64,000 nucleotides of DNA from contig JAKJXP020000156.1 in assembly GCA_022225965.2 (NCBI GenBank), forward strand, positions 1 through 64,000, in the 5' to 3' direction. Position 1 is the stretch's first letter. Each line of letters begins with the position of its first letter. Source of the DNA: Diatrype stigma. Lineage: Eukaryota > Ascomycota > Sordariomycetes > Xylariales > Diatrypaceae. A program made the position numbers and the translations under genes. This document shows, one piece after another, positions 12,219 through 25,996 of this stretch. The notes under the pieces were generated by a model. The model searched no databases, was not told the origin of the DNA, and saw only the letters and a program-made list of their open reading frames with translations.

Positions 12219-13499
12219 TAGGAGCGGGGGTGGGAATTAGAGCGTTCGGGTGGGAAGAAAGCGGGCAGGCACTTGATATTGTTGTAGTTTTTTGGGCAAA
12301 CCGAGCTGGCGTTTATAGAGGGAGGCAGAGTGAGTAAGAAAGATGATTGGGTGATGAGTGGGCATTGATTGATGGATGAATGGATGGATGGATATAGGGC
12401 ATTGTTGTTTTGCCTCATCTAGTCCTTCGTCCTCTGGGTGGAAGCCCTTTGTGCTATATGATAACGTTATATATCCCTTATGTGCGTGCGCATTTCCACT
12501 GGTGTCGTCGTGAAAAGGGGGTAGTGTTCGTGACTGGATAACCATCATATCTAGAATCTGAAACCTAACAAAGTGTATACTTGATAGGGTCAGCCTACAT
12601 CCTGACGTACCCCCTTTTCCTCCCGCCGTATTTATATCAGCTTAGAAGTCCCCTTTCCCAATACCATACGCATTCCAGTCCGTCTCGTTCATTTGTACAT
12701 ACCCATTTTATGCATCATACTTGAAGATTGCAATTGCTGGGCCCCTCAAGCATCATGGTACATCCTCCCCAAGGAGCTCACCGACGGAGGCGACAGGCAT
12801 CGGGAACGGCGGGTACAACAACCCGCGAGAACTATCATTGACCACCCTTGCTTGTTTGCTTTCTCTACCGGATGATGGTGGGACCAACCCAGATCTTGGT
12901 TTGCTTGTGCCCAGATCCTCGAACCGAGCAGGTGTCAGATGCTACTGCTACTGGTCCCACGGCCGCATGAAATCACCCCGCTAAACCAAGGCAAGTAGGC
13001 TAGAAAACAGATGCAGGGGAGGCGATCCAACCACCTCCCTCTCACCTACTCCTTGCTGCGCCGTCAGCTCCTGAGAGGGAGGGGTAATGGTATCTCATCA
13101 GCAGATTTTGCGTAGAGACCAGCACAACAAATGTTTGGTGGATAGTATCCTGCAGAACTAGACACCAGATCATAAAGTGCGGAGATGACGTACTTCACTG
13201 TCCTCCTTCTCCTTTCGGAGAATGATTTAGTGATGTTGGCTGGGTATGATACGGTATGGTATAGTGTAATGTAGTACGGGTAACGCGCCCGCTTATATAT
13301 AAAGTCCACGTCCCCAGGGAATGCTGGGAAATACCCAGGTGAATGGAGTCATCTCGTAACATAAAAGTTTGACCGTACTGAGTTCTTCCGCTTCGCTTGT
13401 TCTCCATCTAGGAAGCATAATCTGCGCCTTTCCATGTACACTTGTCTATCTGTCACATAGCGTCAAACTGGAAAAGAAATATCGGATATCTGAACAGCT
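12219..13499. other. Intergenic, no gene seen
   Basis: This is the 3' flank of VPS54 and the promoter side of the dehydrogenase. A short GGAT/GGATGGAT repeat lies at about 12371-12395. Reading frames present are short and lack coding character. Confidence 0.55.
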
Positions 13500-14980
13500 A
13501 TGACCGAGCTGTTTATCAAGGATGAGGACCTCACCAGCCTGAAGGGCAAGACCATCATCGTCACAGGTATGCAGGCTTATGCAGTATACATGGTATCTCT
13601 TATACGGAAGAGTAAAAGAAGATGAAAACCAAGGAGGGAAAAGGCATTTTCAGCTCTGCAACTCTCCTAACCATTTTCCCATTTCACCTAATACATGTCA
13701 AAACAGCGCAGCGCCCCTCTCTTCTCCCCACCCTTCTTAACTAACAACTTCACACGCTGCATCCCATATAACCTACAGGCGGCTCATCCGGGATTGGCCT
13801 CGCAAGCGTGAACCTGTTCCTCTCGCTCGGCGCTTCCGTCGTCAACGGAGACATCAAGCCACCGCCACCCCCGGCAAAAGACAATGATACCTCGACATCA
13901 TTCAGATGGCTCCGCACCGACGTGACAGTCTGGACGGACCTCGTGGCGCTGTTCAAGACGGCACTGGAGCTAGGGAATGGAAGCCGCCGTGTCGACCACG
14001 TGTACGCCAACGCGGGCGTGTCGCCGCGCGCCGCATACCTGGACATGGAGGAGGCGCGCGTCGACGAGGCCACGGGCGACCCACTCGAGCCCTCGCACGC
14101 CACGTACGACGTCAACCTGCGCGGCGTCATCAATACCACTGCGCTGGCGCTCTACTACATGCGCCGCCAGGACCCGGTCGGCGGCAGCGTGGTTTTGGGG
14201 TGCTCCATTGGCGCGATGCAGCGCTTTCGGGCTGTTGATTATTGTTGGTCTTCCTTTTGTGTTGAGGACTTTTCCCTTTACCCCTTTACCCCTTTACCCC
14301 CCTTTTTTTATTTTTTATTTATATATATATATATATATATCCCTAAGACGTGTTCTAATGGTCGATAAATCTACCTGAACATTATATTTCTCTACCCTTA
14401 GCTTTACCCTAACCCAACCAAACATATTCATATAAAGCCTTGGGAGAACCTCACTCTCAATACACTAACACGAACGCCCCCTCAAAAAACAGGCGCATCT
14501 AAACACGGCGTCCTTGGCTTCATGCGCGGGCTGCGACAGGTGCTCGAGGAAGCGAAGGTGCCTGTACGGGTAAATGCGACGGCGCCCAGCTGGACGCAGG
14601 GCGGAATGGTACCCGAGAAGATCCTGGCGCAGCTGGGCGAGCCGCTGCAGAGCCCCGCGGCGGTGGCGCGCGGCGCGGCGCTCCTGATGGCTGACGGGGC
14701 GCGTCAGGGTCACGGTAAGCCCCCCCGAAAGTTGTTTGCAAAGTTCTCCACGGGGCTACCTGAAAATGAAGAGGGGAATAGGAAGAAGGAAAGTAAAAAT
14801 AGCTAACTCTCTATGCTTGCAGTGTTGCACATTGCCCGGGGACGGTACAAGGAGGTCGAAGAGGCAGTCCTACTGCCTGCCTACGAGAAGGATGTTCTCT
14901 ACGAGGACACTAACATAGAGGATGATACCCTGCGGCGCGTGTTGGATGCCTTAGGCGGTGTTTATCGCGACCAGGTGTGA
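13500..14980 (+). CDS. Short-chain dehydrogenase/reductase (NAD type)
   Basis: Four exons: 13500-13566, 13779-14243, 14493-14714 and 14823-14980. They give 303 aa in one frame. Classical SDR motifs are present: cofactor loop TGGSSGIG at 22-29, an aspartate at the end of strand 2 (Asp47, NGD) that favours NAD(H) over NADP(H), NAG at 100-102, Ser165, and catalytic Tyr177-x3-Lys181 (YCASK). The Tyr/Lys site is created by the splice between exons 2 and 3, which argues strongly for it. The intron 2 donor is GTTGGT, a weak match to consensus, and the intron (249 bases) contains a TA dinucleotide run. The substrate is unknown; the layout resembles fungal 15-hydroxyprostaglandin-dehydrogenase-like SDRs. 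No linked pathway genes were seen. Confidence 0.9.
14244..14492 (+). repeat. Intron 2 of the SDR gene with CCCTTTAC and TA repeats
   Basis: The intron holds three copies of a CCCTTTA-like octamer (about 14274-14300), a T-rich tract and about ten TA dinucleotides (about 14321-14340). The weak GTTGGT donor and these slippage-prone repeats make inefficient splicing possible, but the coding sense requires this intron. Confidence 0.7.
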
Positions 14981-16487
14981 TGTATGTTATGTGGACTTTC
15001 GACGGCAGGTGGAGGTTCGGGGAGCGAGGAGAAGAACGGACAAGCAGAATGATGGAAAGGTTCGTTTTGAGATGGTTACCGGCGACGCCACACAGGATGT
15101 GCGCGGAGCGAATTTCCTTTGTTGGGACTAATCACCTACGGATTATACACGTGTATGAACTTGGGTCGATCATTCATTATATGGTGAATACGAAGAGTCA
15201 TGAAAACCAGTGTACGGGATAAGTTAGTGGCGGATTACTAGCATTTTGTCAAAATATGCTTTGGTTTAGGGACGCTCGTAATTTTTATCTCGCTACCCCT
15301 ATTTGTGGGTGTACTGGTAAGCTTAGAAGCATCTCATATTCGCAAGCATTCAATAATTAGGATATGTTCCAGCGAAGGCCATTCTGATAAATCTGAAGTG
15401 GACCTAAGAAAACGAAGAGCTTGCAAAACCAGCAAGAGCCTTGTCGACCCACGGGATGGGTTTAGACCTTATGTATGTGGGCGGATCTAAGAAGACAGAT
15501 TAGGGTGCACCATGGAAGGCTGTAAAGCGCCCAAGAGGAAAAGAAACTAGGCATCATACCTTGTTCTCTAGCTTGTGGTGGGTTACTTATCGAAATTATT
15601 GGGAACACAAGGGACAATGGGAGCATTTAGGCAAGAGAACTAGCCAACTTTAAATCAAGATTGGAACAGCATAACCATGGCGGTTCATCAACCTATATCA
15701 GTGACACGTCAGCCGGTCCGGCTAGCAAGATAGGGGCGAATGGTCTCAACTTGTGCGTCGCTAGTCTGCTAAAGAATTAGCACCGCCCTTCTTTAAATGT
15801 CCTGCTTCGATGTAGCAACACGACCTACTTCTATTCATAGTATGGGATTACTGACGTTGATTACTTTTGAATATTACAACTGGTAGAAGTCTGGCGCAGC
15901 AAGAGATGAAGATCGTTAACATACTTTACCATTTCTCTAGAGAAACAGCAACTATTTCGGGTTAGAGCTGAGTTCCATCAAGATATGCCATTGCCGGGAA
16001 TGGTAGTAATCAAGACCTCGTGACATGGATTACGAAGACAAGAAAGAAGCTGGCTTTTAATGGTCTTGTTAAAATGTTTCGTTACTCGAAAATATCTAGG
16101 AAAGCGACGTTATAACTCCCCTCATAGCGTCGTCTCTTATTAACCGACTACTTGCATCGTGAACATTGATTATATTGAAGCAGGTGAGACGAAAGTATTA
16201 TTCGAAGGAAGCGGTAACTAGTACAAATAGTCCGCCATAGCCAAACAATGCGCCTCTCAACGTGTAGGAACATTAAAACAGTACATAGTGTGAAGAACCG
16301 ATCCCCGGATTCCTTTGCTGGTCTATCGGGTATATCCAGCGCTTTATAGCAATTTATTTTAGATAAAAAAAGACCCCCTTCTTTCCTCGTATTCATGTAC
16401 TCGTTATATAGACAGCATCAGACGGAAAGAAAACAGATGGGGAAGAAAAACAAACGTTCCCGATACCGATAGGCAGGAGATCGTAGA
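14981..16487. other. Intergenic, no gene seen
   Basis: About 1.5 kb between the convergent SDR gene and the mechanosensitive channel gene. Only short frames without recognisable protein features were found. No tRNA-like or repeat structure was recognised. Confidence 0.5.
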
Positions 16488-19254
16488 TTAGACCATATCA
16501 CCCTTTTCAGGCCCGGGCCGATCATGACTACTCCTGAAAGTCATCGAACGACCGAAGAGGCGGCCATGGTTGCTGCGCTGCGTGCTGTTGCTCGGTAACC
16601 TGTCCAGGTCGATGCCGCTCGATTTTCCACGCTCATCGCTGTCATCCTCATTCTCTTCGTTGATGCGCGGGGGGTGTCTCAACCTAGCACTGCTCGGCTT
16701 ACGGGCGACAAACACGTCTTGGAAATGATCAATGTTGTCCTCAACTGTCTGCGAGTTGGCACGTCGGCGAGTTGCTTGGAGCAGAGATGGGTCCACAGAG
16801 GGGCGCCGGTGCTCTTCCTCATGACTTGGTGGCTGAATATGAGACTGGTAGACAGGGAAGTCCCGTCCAGAGATCTGGATCTGTCTCCGAGGCTGCTCAA
16901 TGCCAAGCGCGACCATCTGATCCAAGAGCTCGGTTGCGAATTTGTTATGGCGGATGAGGCGCATCAATTCGTTTTGATAGCTGGTCTTGTGGAAACAGAT
17001 GAAGTTGACGGTCATGCGGTATGCGTCTTCGAAGTTTCGCAGTTCTGTGATGATGGTGCTAGTGTAGTCACGTTTGTTCGCTAGAACGAATTCCGTCATG
17101 CGGGCCTCCAGCTCTTTGATAACGCTCGAGTGCGTGCCCCATTTGATCTTCAACTCGAATACATCCGCTAAAGCACCGCTACGGCGATGGTTCAGGATGA
17201 ACAGATTGTTGAGAACCGAGTTTGGCGCTTGGACAATGTGGCCTTCCATCTTCTTGAATTCGGTATACAGCAGAGTGATTTCGGTGACATAGTAATCATC
17301 ACCTGTCATGTTGGCGCCGGTACTACCGTAGACTGTCACGCGGTCACCGACATCGAACGGGTGCTTGACGAAGACGAAAATGATCGATTGGAGAAACTCC
17401 TGAGCTGTGGCTGACAACATCCAAGAAAGACCGAGCACCGCTGTACTGAGCGACGCCAGAGCGGCAGCAGCGGATGCTGAGACGATCGAAATGAAGGCAA
17501 TGACCGTGATGATGACAACGATGAAGAACATGACCCGATCAAGCTTTGAAATCACCGAGTCGAGATCCTTCAGCGAAGCTGCGATGGCCTTCTTCTCACG
17601 GTGGACTTCGTCACAGAAAGCTTCGAGTTCCTCCATCGAGACATCTCCGTTCAGGTCTCGGTCAAAAACCATGAAGGCGGCCTCGGCATCTTCATCGGTA
17701 GGGAAAGCTGACCGGAGGTCTTGTGGCGTGAGAGTATCGCTATTGTTCGGAGCATATGTGCGGAACAGTCTTCGAGCAAGAACTTGAGCAGAACCCGAGT
17801 TGCGAAGCAGTTCGCTGACAACTTTTCGTGGATGGTTGCTTAGCTTGATTTGGCGCCCCGTGAAATCGCCAGCTACGCGGTTGGCCATGTCACCAACTGC
17901 AGTAATGGCTCCGCGGGCATTGACTATAGCGTCCCGGGCATTGTTCTGTATGAAAGCCATCGGTGTTTTGCCTCCTGAGGCGGTTTGAGTCCCGTCGGCG
18001 TTTCTAACAGATGCCTCGGAAACAAGCCTATCTTTCGAGTATTCATAGAGATGGACGAGGTATCTACACAGAGCTGTTAGTCTAGACATGCTTGCAACGA
18101 ATCTGTCTTCAACCTCGTAGGAGTAATTATTCTAGACACCTGTCGGTATCTGCAGTATTTGTATGCATTGTACAATTACATTGGAGCAGAGGGTGAATAT
18201 AGTATGCGAGACTGGAGAATATAGCAAGGACTTACGCAATACTTTGCTTGTTGAGGGTAATCCGAGTGGCATAAGTACGCAGATGAAATGTGATGGCGAC
18301 CCATTGAATCAGGATCTTCTCGGCGAAGTTCAGAACCGTCAGGATGAAGAAAGCCTCGATAACCTTATAGACAGTAGTGATCCACTGAATATCGGGATAA
18401 TAAGGCTCGGTCGAAGCGGGCACCTTGTGGTTGTCAAGAATAGGGTGATAAGAAATAAAGACGGCAAGCAACCAGAGGAACAAGGCCGCGTGGAGTTCAA
18501 GCTGGCGGCCGACATCTTTCCACTTCTTGGGATTCCCCGAGCCGACGACCTTCCCAACGAGCTTCATAACATACGGCAGAATCGAGGTAACCATCCTCGA
18601 GGCCCAGAGGGTGTTCCAGACGACCATGAGCCAGACCCCAAACCACAACAGCTGCACGCCCCCCTCACCGCCAACGGCCTTTTGTTCGCTATCCGGGAGG
18701 AAGATGCCCATCAGAATGGGAATCAGGAGTAGACATGTGCCCGGGACGGCATATGTGATGTACCGGAAGCACCTGGGAATCTTCTTGATGGCGGCGAACA
18801 TCAGGTTGATCCTACTGGGGTTGCTGTCGGAGAGGATGATCGGTGGCTGATGGGCGGGTTCATTAAACACGTCCTGGTTGGGATCTGGACTACGAGGCCC
18901 AGACTGGGACCGGCGCAGCTCGGTGCTCTCTCGTTTGCTGATTGCTCGCTCTGCCTGCAGAAAGGTGAGGTCGTCCCCCAACCGGGTTGCATGTTCTCTG
19001 CTAGACTCCGAAGGTGAGTGAAGCCGTTCCGGTTGCGTTGTTGAGTTGTTTGGGATGTTGAGATACTGCGGGCGTTCGGTATGAGTGTAGGTAGGCTGCT
19101 TGTCTTTGTCTCTGGATTTCTCAGGTGCCTCACTGTCACTCGCAGTGGAGGCGATGGAGGGCGTATGTGTCAGTGTGGGAGACCCCTCGTGTGTGGTGTT
19201 TTGGCCCATTCTGTCCTCAAAATTGTTGCTCGAGCTGGAAGCCATGTTCATCAA
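16488..19254 (-). CDS. MscS-family mechanosensitive channel with EF hand
   Basis: Exon 1 is 18236-19254 and exon 2 is 16488-18063, with a 172-base GTAAGT...GTAG intron. The product is 864 aa. Residues 1-160 are Ser/Pro/Thr-rich and probably disordered. Several membrane segments follow (about 190-330, for example YAVPGTCLLLIPILMGIFL). After the splice comes an EF-hand loop with DRDLNGDVSMEE at 474-485, then a membrane helix (about 517-537), the pore helix (about 541-576) and the beta-domain typical of MscS (HPFDVGDRV, about 574-582). This domain order matches the fungal Msy1/Msy2 channels, which sit in ER membranes and affect calcium handling during osmotic shock. The C-terminal 180 residues are low complexity. 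The gene is intact. Confidence 0.93.
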
Positions 19255-22200
19255 CCGGCAGGTACTTGAACACGGCCTGTAGTACTTAAGGGAAACCCGT
19301 TGTGAGCTTTAATTCGACAATGGACGTTAGAAGTGGCCCCCTTGTCTTTGTGCCCCCTACTAGATATAATAGCAATAATATCTAGTTCCGCTTTGTGATG
19401 CTGTGTAAACGAATGACTGGCCGAATTATAGAAAGTAGGGAGTTCCTAAGTTGACCCTGATAAGAGTCCGATAGGGGTAGTCGAGCCTCCAACCAGAGCC
19501 GAGACGTGAAATGCTGGAAAAAAGGTGTAAATATCCGGAGAGACGTTGGTTTACACAATGCAGGATGGGGACAACGGAGAAGGATAAGAAGGATAAGAAG
19601 GGAATATACCGTGAAACATTATAGGAAAAGACTGGGGATGGATCAAGTCTTTGAGATCGAGCTTAACCTTACTAGCCAACTAGCTGAGAAGATCTGATCC
19701 AAACGAATGGGTACACTTGCGGCTTGCTACACGACTGCTGTTGGCTAGAAATATGGCCAGAAATACGGGAAGATGGGAAAATATGGAGGGCAGCGTCCTC
19801 TCTGCTCTCCGATCACTACCGCTAGGGGAAAAGGGAAGAGATAATTATGGAGAAACGACGAGAAGCCGACAAGATGATCGATCACGTAGATCACCAAATC
19901 CCTGAATGACGCGCCTCATGGCCCACAAGTCGTCGTTGATTCGCAATTTTTGTCTGGAGACTGGAGAATTGCTACTGGAGCAGCAAAGAAGGCTGGAAGG
20001 CCACTGAAGGCCACTGAAGGCTTGAGGTTCGGGTGAACACACACTCTTTGGCCCGGCTGTCCCAGCAGGGCCTAGACGCATACCTACCTACATGTATGTA
20101 TCTACATACCCGGTCAGTTGTGCTACCTGCTACAGTGATAGTGGCCAGGTGCTCTACTACGGTACCTACCTAGTAGCCTGCAGTACCTAGGCATTACGTG
20201 GGTAGGGATGTCATGGTCTCCGATGGACCCCCGCCCATGGCTGCCGTGGGGCTCGCATGCCAGTTGCCAATTGGAACCGGGACAAACTTTTAGCAAGATC
20301 TTGGTACCAGATACAGCAGCGGGGCTTTGATTAAGGGAGGGTGGTCAAAGTGATTATCCAAGGAATCAAGGGTCACTACTAGGTACTATAGTATGTGTTA
20401 CCTGCGACCTAAGCTACGACCCAAGTATTCAAGTGCCTTCCCAGCATTATCTGATGATTCCGGTCCAATAACGCGAGAGATTAGGTCACCCCCTTAGACA
20501 TGCACTGTACGACAGACGAAGTAGGTATAACCAGACCTGCCAGACATGGCCAACCTAGGTAGGGTAGGTAGGTAGGTACCTACGGCATGGAAACGACTGA
20601 CGGAAACACGCACGTACGGACATTCGCGAAAGGAAGTTAAGAAGATGGAGGAGTACCTACGAAGTTTGGCAATGTGTAAAAGAGGCACATAAGCACGTAG
20701 GCCCGCTGCAAACACGATAGAGGCATGACGTCACGCACATGGGAACCAAAGCTTACATACGACATACTACTGGTCGACATCTTGTTTAAGGTTCTGATGA
20801 GTCCCAATTGTCAATACAATGGATCATGGCACTGCGGGTACGCCTACGTTCTCTCTCCTCGCTTGAATCGTCTATTACAGCCATACAGAAAGGTCTCCAG
20901 ACAGTTGCCAACAGACCAGCGGTTCATCGGGCTTTTATGCCCCAGCTTCCGCGAGATGCCAAACACCTTGATACCTACGAACTTCAGAAGCCAAGGTGGT
21001 GGTGTACAGGAAGCAGGAAGGCTGATGATGCACGGGCTTCCCGTTGCATGTGCAAGCCTGCAAGTGCAAGCTGCGGGTTGACCGCAAAATCAACCCTGAT
21101 AGCACTGTCTAGAATTATTGGGGGATCTGTTAAGCCACTTAGCGCCATGATGCAGGGGCCGTGGGGCGATTGGCGCCACTTATCTTGGTCCTCACAGCGG
21201 CCACGGTGCCACGACGCCCAAGACGCCAAATGGAACCACCGGATCCCTGATTGGGGGAGGTCGGTAATCTATTCTTGATGAGCGGGCCGTTTCATTCAGG
21301 GCTGCTAACGAGCAATGCGAGGTTGTGCGCGGCAGGCTTGCTGCACTACTGCTGTGCTACGGCCTATTCAGGACGAAGCCCAGGGAGTAAGAAGTTCTAA
21401 GAACCTCCTTCCCGTATCGTGTGGGCGAACGCGTGAACGCTACATAGTAGGAGCAAGATAGCGCAATACCTTTAGTATGCATAGGGATTTTGCATAGGGG
21501 CTTGAGGCTTGGTGATGACAACGCTGTCCCTTCACAGTGGGATGGTCTTAGATGGTCTTCATACCCGAGTGGTCACCTACATATACGTTTGCTAGCAGAC
21601 AGGATATTATCTACTTACCTATCCTGCTATTCAACTCATCACTGCAGTAGTTAACTATGTAGGCTCGTTAGGTATAAGAGTGGGTAACAAGCACCGACGA
21701 TTGACCGACGGGAGGCTCACAACTTTCCCTGACAACCTCGGCGGGAACGAATACTGCTATAATAGTAGTATAATCCTACCCAGTTATTATTCTCCCGGTA
21801 TTGTACATACCAGCCCCCCACGAAAGAGTCGTCACGCATACGCTTAAGAGCAGCTAAGCAGCTAGTCTGACTGCCCTCACTAGAACACGGGTCGATCCTC
21901 TCTCCTTCGGTGCAAATATTGCTTCTTGCTCCCACCACACAGGACATGCTTATGTAGTGTGATCAGAACTGACCGGATTTTGTGTGGAATTTCTGGATGC
22001 CTATTCCAGATGGTATATCCGGCATTGCCATCCTCAACAACCCTGAGCTGAGACAACACCAATTCGACTTCGCAAATACTCTGCAGCAACCAACCACGTT
22101 TCTTCCTTTTCTACCCTACTTACTTACTAGACTATGAAACCCCCTCAGCAGTAGGTAGCAAATAGGGGACTCGGGCTCTCTCGTCCTCCACCTAGCCAGC

Positions 22201-25200
22201 CCACTACGGCTCAATCGGGGCCAATTCCAGCCGAAAATGACTCGGCCTAAAATGCTCACAGCAACTTAGGGGCACATGTACGAGGCCTCAAAAACTTGAT
22301 CTTTTCGCTGACGTCACGTCAGTGGCTTGAGTTGAAGTCGCTACCTCACTCACTCGGACCGCTTTTTATAAACTGACGTCGAAATGTGACTATGTACATA
22401 GTATATCGGTTGTGGGCTTAACTAGGTGAGAGCCGGAGCAGAGTATAAAACTCGTACGCGTGAGCTACTGACGACTTGCCTACGCACTTACGTAGAGTCG
22501 TCTGTTCTGGTGGATACAATAACGGAAGAACTATATTAGCTAACTTCTACGTACGAAGTAAACATGTTCCATATGAAGATGCTAGCAAGTAGGTACGCAA
22601 GCATGAATAACTAGGTGTCGGCAGTTCCTAAAGGTTCTAATGCATTCTTCAATCTTTTGGGCGTGGTGCCGTAGCATCCAACCCCGCGATCTTGTGCGTA
22701 CTAGGGACAGATCTTCGTTCCAACATATATCAACTCGATTTATGGAGTATATCAAAGATCCTAGCCGACTATATGCGTTTCAGTAAGCCGGCGACTATCT
22801 ACATCCCCAGCAGTAGGTTTATATATACACCGTTGCGGCGGTGAGACTTCACAACCCCAACTGCACGTCTGCGGCGCTCTTTGCCCTTTCCTCTTTCTAC
22901 CATGGGGATGTAAGAAGTCCGCCCTGGTTTTGCTGTCAGGTATCCTAGCAATCAGTCAACCAAGGCACAAACCTCCCAGAGGCTTCAGCAGAACGCTTGG
23001 TTACTAAGACGGCCTGGGTTATGCCCGCATGTACATCAAAGCTAACATCTGGGGTGACTACAATGTCGATCCGTCCTTTCATTGGCGTACAAGAACCCGT
23101 CAATCCGGCTCCGAGCCGCTCTCTAAGATTATAGTGCAGGATCAAGTGAGAACCCCGGGGCTGATCATTTCATTCAGCCCATGAAAAAGAAAGGGCCGGC
23201 GGTGAGTATCCACTTCTCTCGGCGTTCCGGTGCAGGATCGTAATGAATCCCCGCACCGAAAAGTTCCGGAGGCTGATTTCATCCCGGATGTGTCCAGTCA
23301 CTGACATTTGCCATAAAATAATGCTAGCAACTGGGATTCTGTACGAGAGTCAATGCCTCAACTCCTCTAGGTAATGCTTGTTTAAAGTACAGACAGACTA
23401 TCTTGCCCACTCACGCACCAAGAAGTAGGACGTGCGTAGTTATCTCCCGCTTCCCCATTGACTATCTATGAGTGAGCTCCAGAGAAGCATAAGATCCACA
23501 TAACTACTGGTCTGCGCCAGCCATGCCTCCCCAATATAAATTGATAAGTCGAACAGATTCCAGATCGGTGGTAACTTGATGAGATATGCATGCACAGACT
23601 GATCCTCTGTTGATGTTTCCCCAGAATGAGGTGCTGTGTTAGGTGCAGGGATTGAGAGCACAGGACACGATACTTGAATGTTCACTTCGTGTACTTTCCA
23701 ATCCACGAAAACTGACCTCCTCGTAGCTTGGCCGCATCCTTGTTTCGCGTTTTTTCTTTCTTTTTCTTTTATTGGGAACGCAACTTACTCACCTATCTAC
23801 TTTCTCGTCGTCATTTTCCGTTGCTTTGTGCCTTATGCTTATTTATTGATGCCTCGGCCGTTCAAAGCGGGAAGAAGAGCAGCGGCCCGCCCCTTCCCGG
23901 GCCGGCTAACTACATCCTGCAGCTCATACAGAAACCTCCTCGCCAACACGCTCAAGCTCAAGTGCATGTCCTTGGTGCTGACTGATCGTCCTCAGCTTCG
24001 CATCGCGCACCGCCCAGCATGCCTCAACGGGATTCCACAGGGCCTCGCTGTAGTGCTAGCAGTTCTTCACCACTAGGTACTCTGTGAGATTGTCGCAGTC
24101 AAGAAGGGGTCGTACGACCAGATCCTGGAATGGCCGAGCGTGCACATTCATAATCGAGCCCCGGTGCACCCCTCAGCTGCTGGCAAAATGTGTGACCACT
24201 CCGCGAAACCGTAAGCCAGTCGCCCTGCCGCCGCCCATTGCGTAACCTACCGGCGATCGGCCTTACGTAGTCCTTCCGCGAGCGGCAGCTCCTCGCCGCC
24301 ACGTGCAGAATGAACACTATGCGTGAGCGCCCTATTTGTCGGGGTGATGATGTCCGCGTCCAAGAAGGACGGTGAGGGGCGTCTCAATCCTGTGATGCAT
24401 CTGGCGCTCGACGGCAGCCCATCAAACAAGTAAAGCGCCTGACCAGGAAGTGACCACGCCGGCAAGTAGAACGAGTCGCTCGTCACGGTGCGCGGCACGA
24501 CTGCGATGGTTCCTTCTAGCTAGTCAATTGCCGCTGGGGGCTGAAGGCGAAGAAAGCCGGTGAATCCACCCATTTGACAACGCCTGAAAATTGCCTGTCC
24601 ACCTGCAGACGGAGTGGTGCGATCACGTTCGCCGTGACATCTCTTCATACCGCCGAGAGTCCCGCTTGCACGGGCCCCCTACTACTGGAAAACGTCGCTG
24701 TGGCTCGCGGCCGCTACCATGTTCGCTCGACTTCTACGTGCTCGTGATGCTGAGCCTCAATGATGCCACGTCCCGGTCGCGATGCTTTTCCCCTGCTGCA
24801 TCATGCTCTTTTAGGGTATCGATTCCGTCTAAGCGCGAGCACGACGAGAAGGGGGCGAGTAAGCAAGGTTAGTATGTAATGAAACCGCTCCCACGAAGAA
24901 TGTGTCGATCATGTGCATGTTTATCCGCCGTGCTCAACGTCCCGACGATATGGCGTCCAAGAGAGGCAGGATCAACCCAACATGCCGGAGAAGCTCTGCG
25001 AGACCCGGATTGAAGGGTAAGATTTGGTGAGGATCATGTCGCCATCAACTTTCCGAACCATATAAAGTTTGGAGGTTTAAGTTCTGTTGAAGAGCTGAAT
25101 CAAGCCCGTCATTTGAGTAATTTCAATATCCTTATCGTTATTAGGAAGTCTTCCAAGTAGGCGTGATTCGGACAATATCTGCCCAATATATTAATCACAT

Positions 25201-25996
25201 AAAAAACGCCTCGTCGACAACTCGACAGCGCCTTAGGGGCTACCTAACCATATAAGGACTACGCTTGCTAACGGGAATGAATGCACGTGGGTCACTTTTG
25301 ATCCTGTCGCCCCGTCGGCCTGCTTGGCCGACGACTGAGAATCGAGGCTAGAGTTCAGCTGCTGCAAGCCATAACTATCGCCGCTACACCACGACCCGAG
25401 AAAGGTAACGCGCAGGTTGATACGACCATAATTGGATTCTTGGCTAGCGAGAGCTGGAACCCAGAAAAGCCCGTCCATTATTCTTGTCGGCACCATCTGA
25501 AGTGGACGCGTGCTTATTATTATGGCGGCGAGTCGCATTCCAGTTCAGCTGTGCGGGATAGTCCGTGTCCACCATATTTCAAGAGGAACTTCTACTCAAT
25601 GTTGTTGCTTTGAACCAGTTCTGATCCTGAGTTATGAGAAACTATGCTGGAATCACTGTGGCCATTAATGTAGCGACATAACCAATCGTTGCCACTTCAA
25701 ATGCTTTGGTCAACTTCATGACTCTACGTCCGCGTTTTGCCCTCAGTCATTGGGCGACGCAATAGGCCTTCACGTTATTCACTGCTTCTCGAACTAAGCA
25801 CAGCATCTTGCTCAATAGAGTTGATGCCTGTTGATTGCTGGGTTCGATTTGCGCGTCCATAATCCTGATACGGTTCCTGGGAACGGGACGCCTTTCTACA
25901 GGTTGAACCAATTTTGACTCGACTGCTGGCCCGGGGGTCTAGCTTACAGAGGGCGGCTTGAGCGTTTCGTCGACGATCCGACTCGCGCTACAGAAT
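19255..25996. other. Gene-poor interval of about 6.7 kb
   Basis: No confident gene. The interval is rich in short inverted words such as CCTAGGTAGGTAGG and GTACCTACC (about 20060-20190 and 20555-20585), common in non-coding DNA of this genome. Base composition is normal, so it is not RIP-mutated. A possibly decayed minus-strand coding segment at 22945-24498 is listed separately. The final few hundred bases should hold the promoter, and perhaps an unseen first exon, of the WW-like protein gene. Confidence 0.5.
22945..24498 (-). pseudogene. Candidate decayed gene, family unknown
   Basis: Three minus-strand stretches read like protein in succession but are broken by stops and frame changes: 24247-24498 (VTSDSFYLPAWSLPGQALYL), a segment near 23990-24180 (RGSIMNVHARPFQDLVVRP, then ALWNPVEACWAVRDAKLR after a stop), and 22945-23145 (GRIDIVVTPDVSFDVHAG). 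I do not recognise the family, and the pieces may not belong to one gene. It could also be chance open sequence in GC-rich DNA. No transposon feature is attached. Confidence 0.25.

Noticed and set aside
721..14980. Secondary-metabolite gene cluster (methyltransferase plus dehydrogenase)
   Set aside because: Housekeeping genes (MCM5, VPS54) lie between the two and no PKS, NRPS, terpene synthase or cluster regulator is present.
23678..24076. 132-codon plus-strand frame as a gene
   Set aside because: No domain, poor composition, and the opposite strand looks at least as protein-like. Kept only as part of the uncertain decayed segment.
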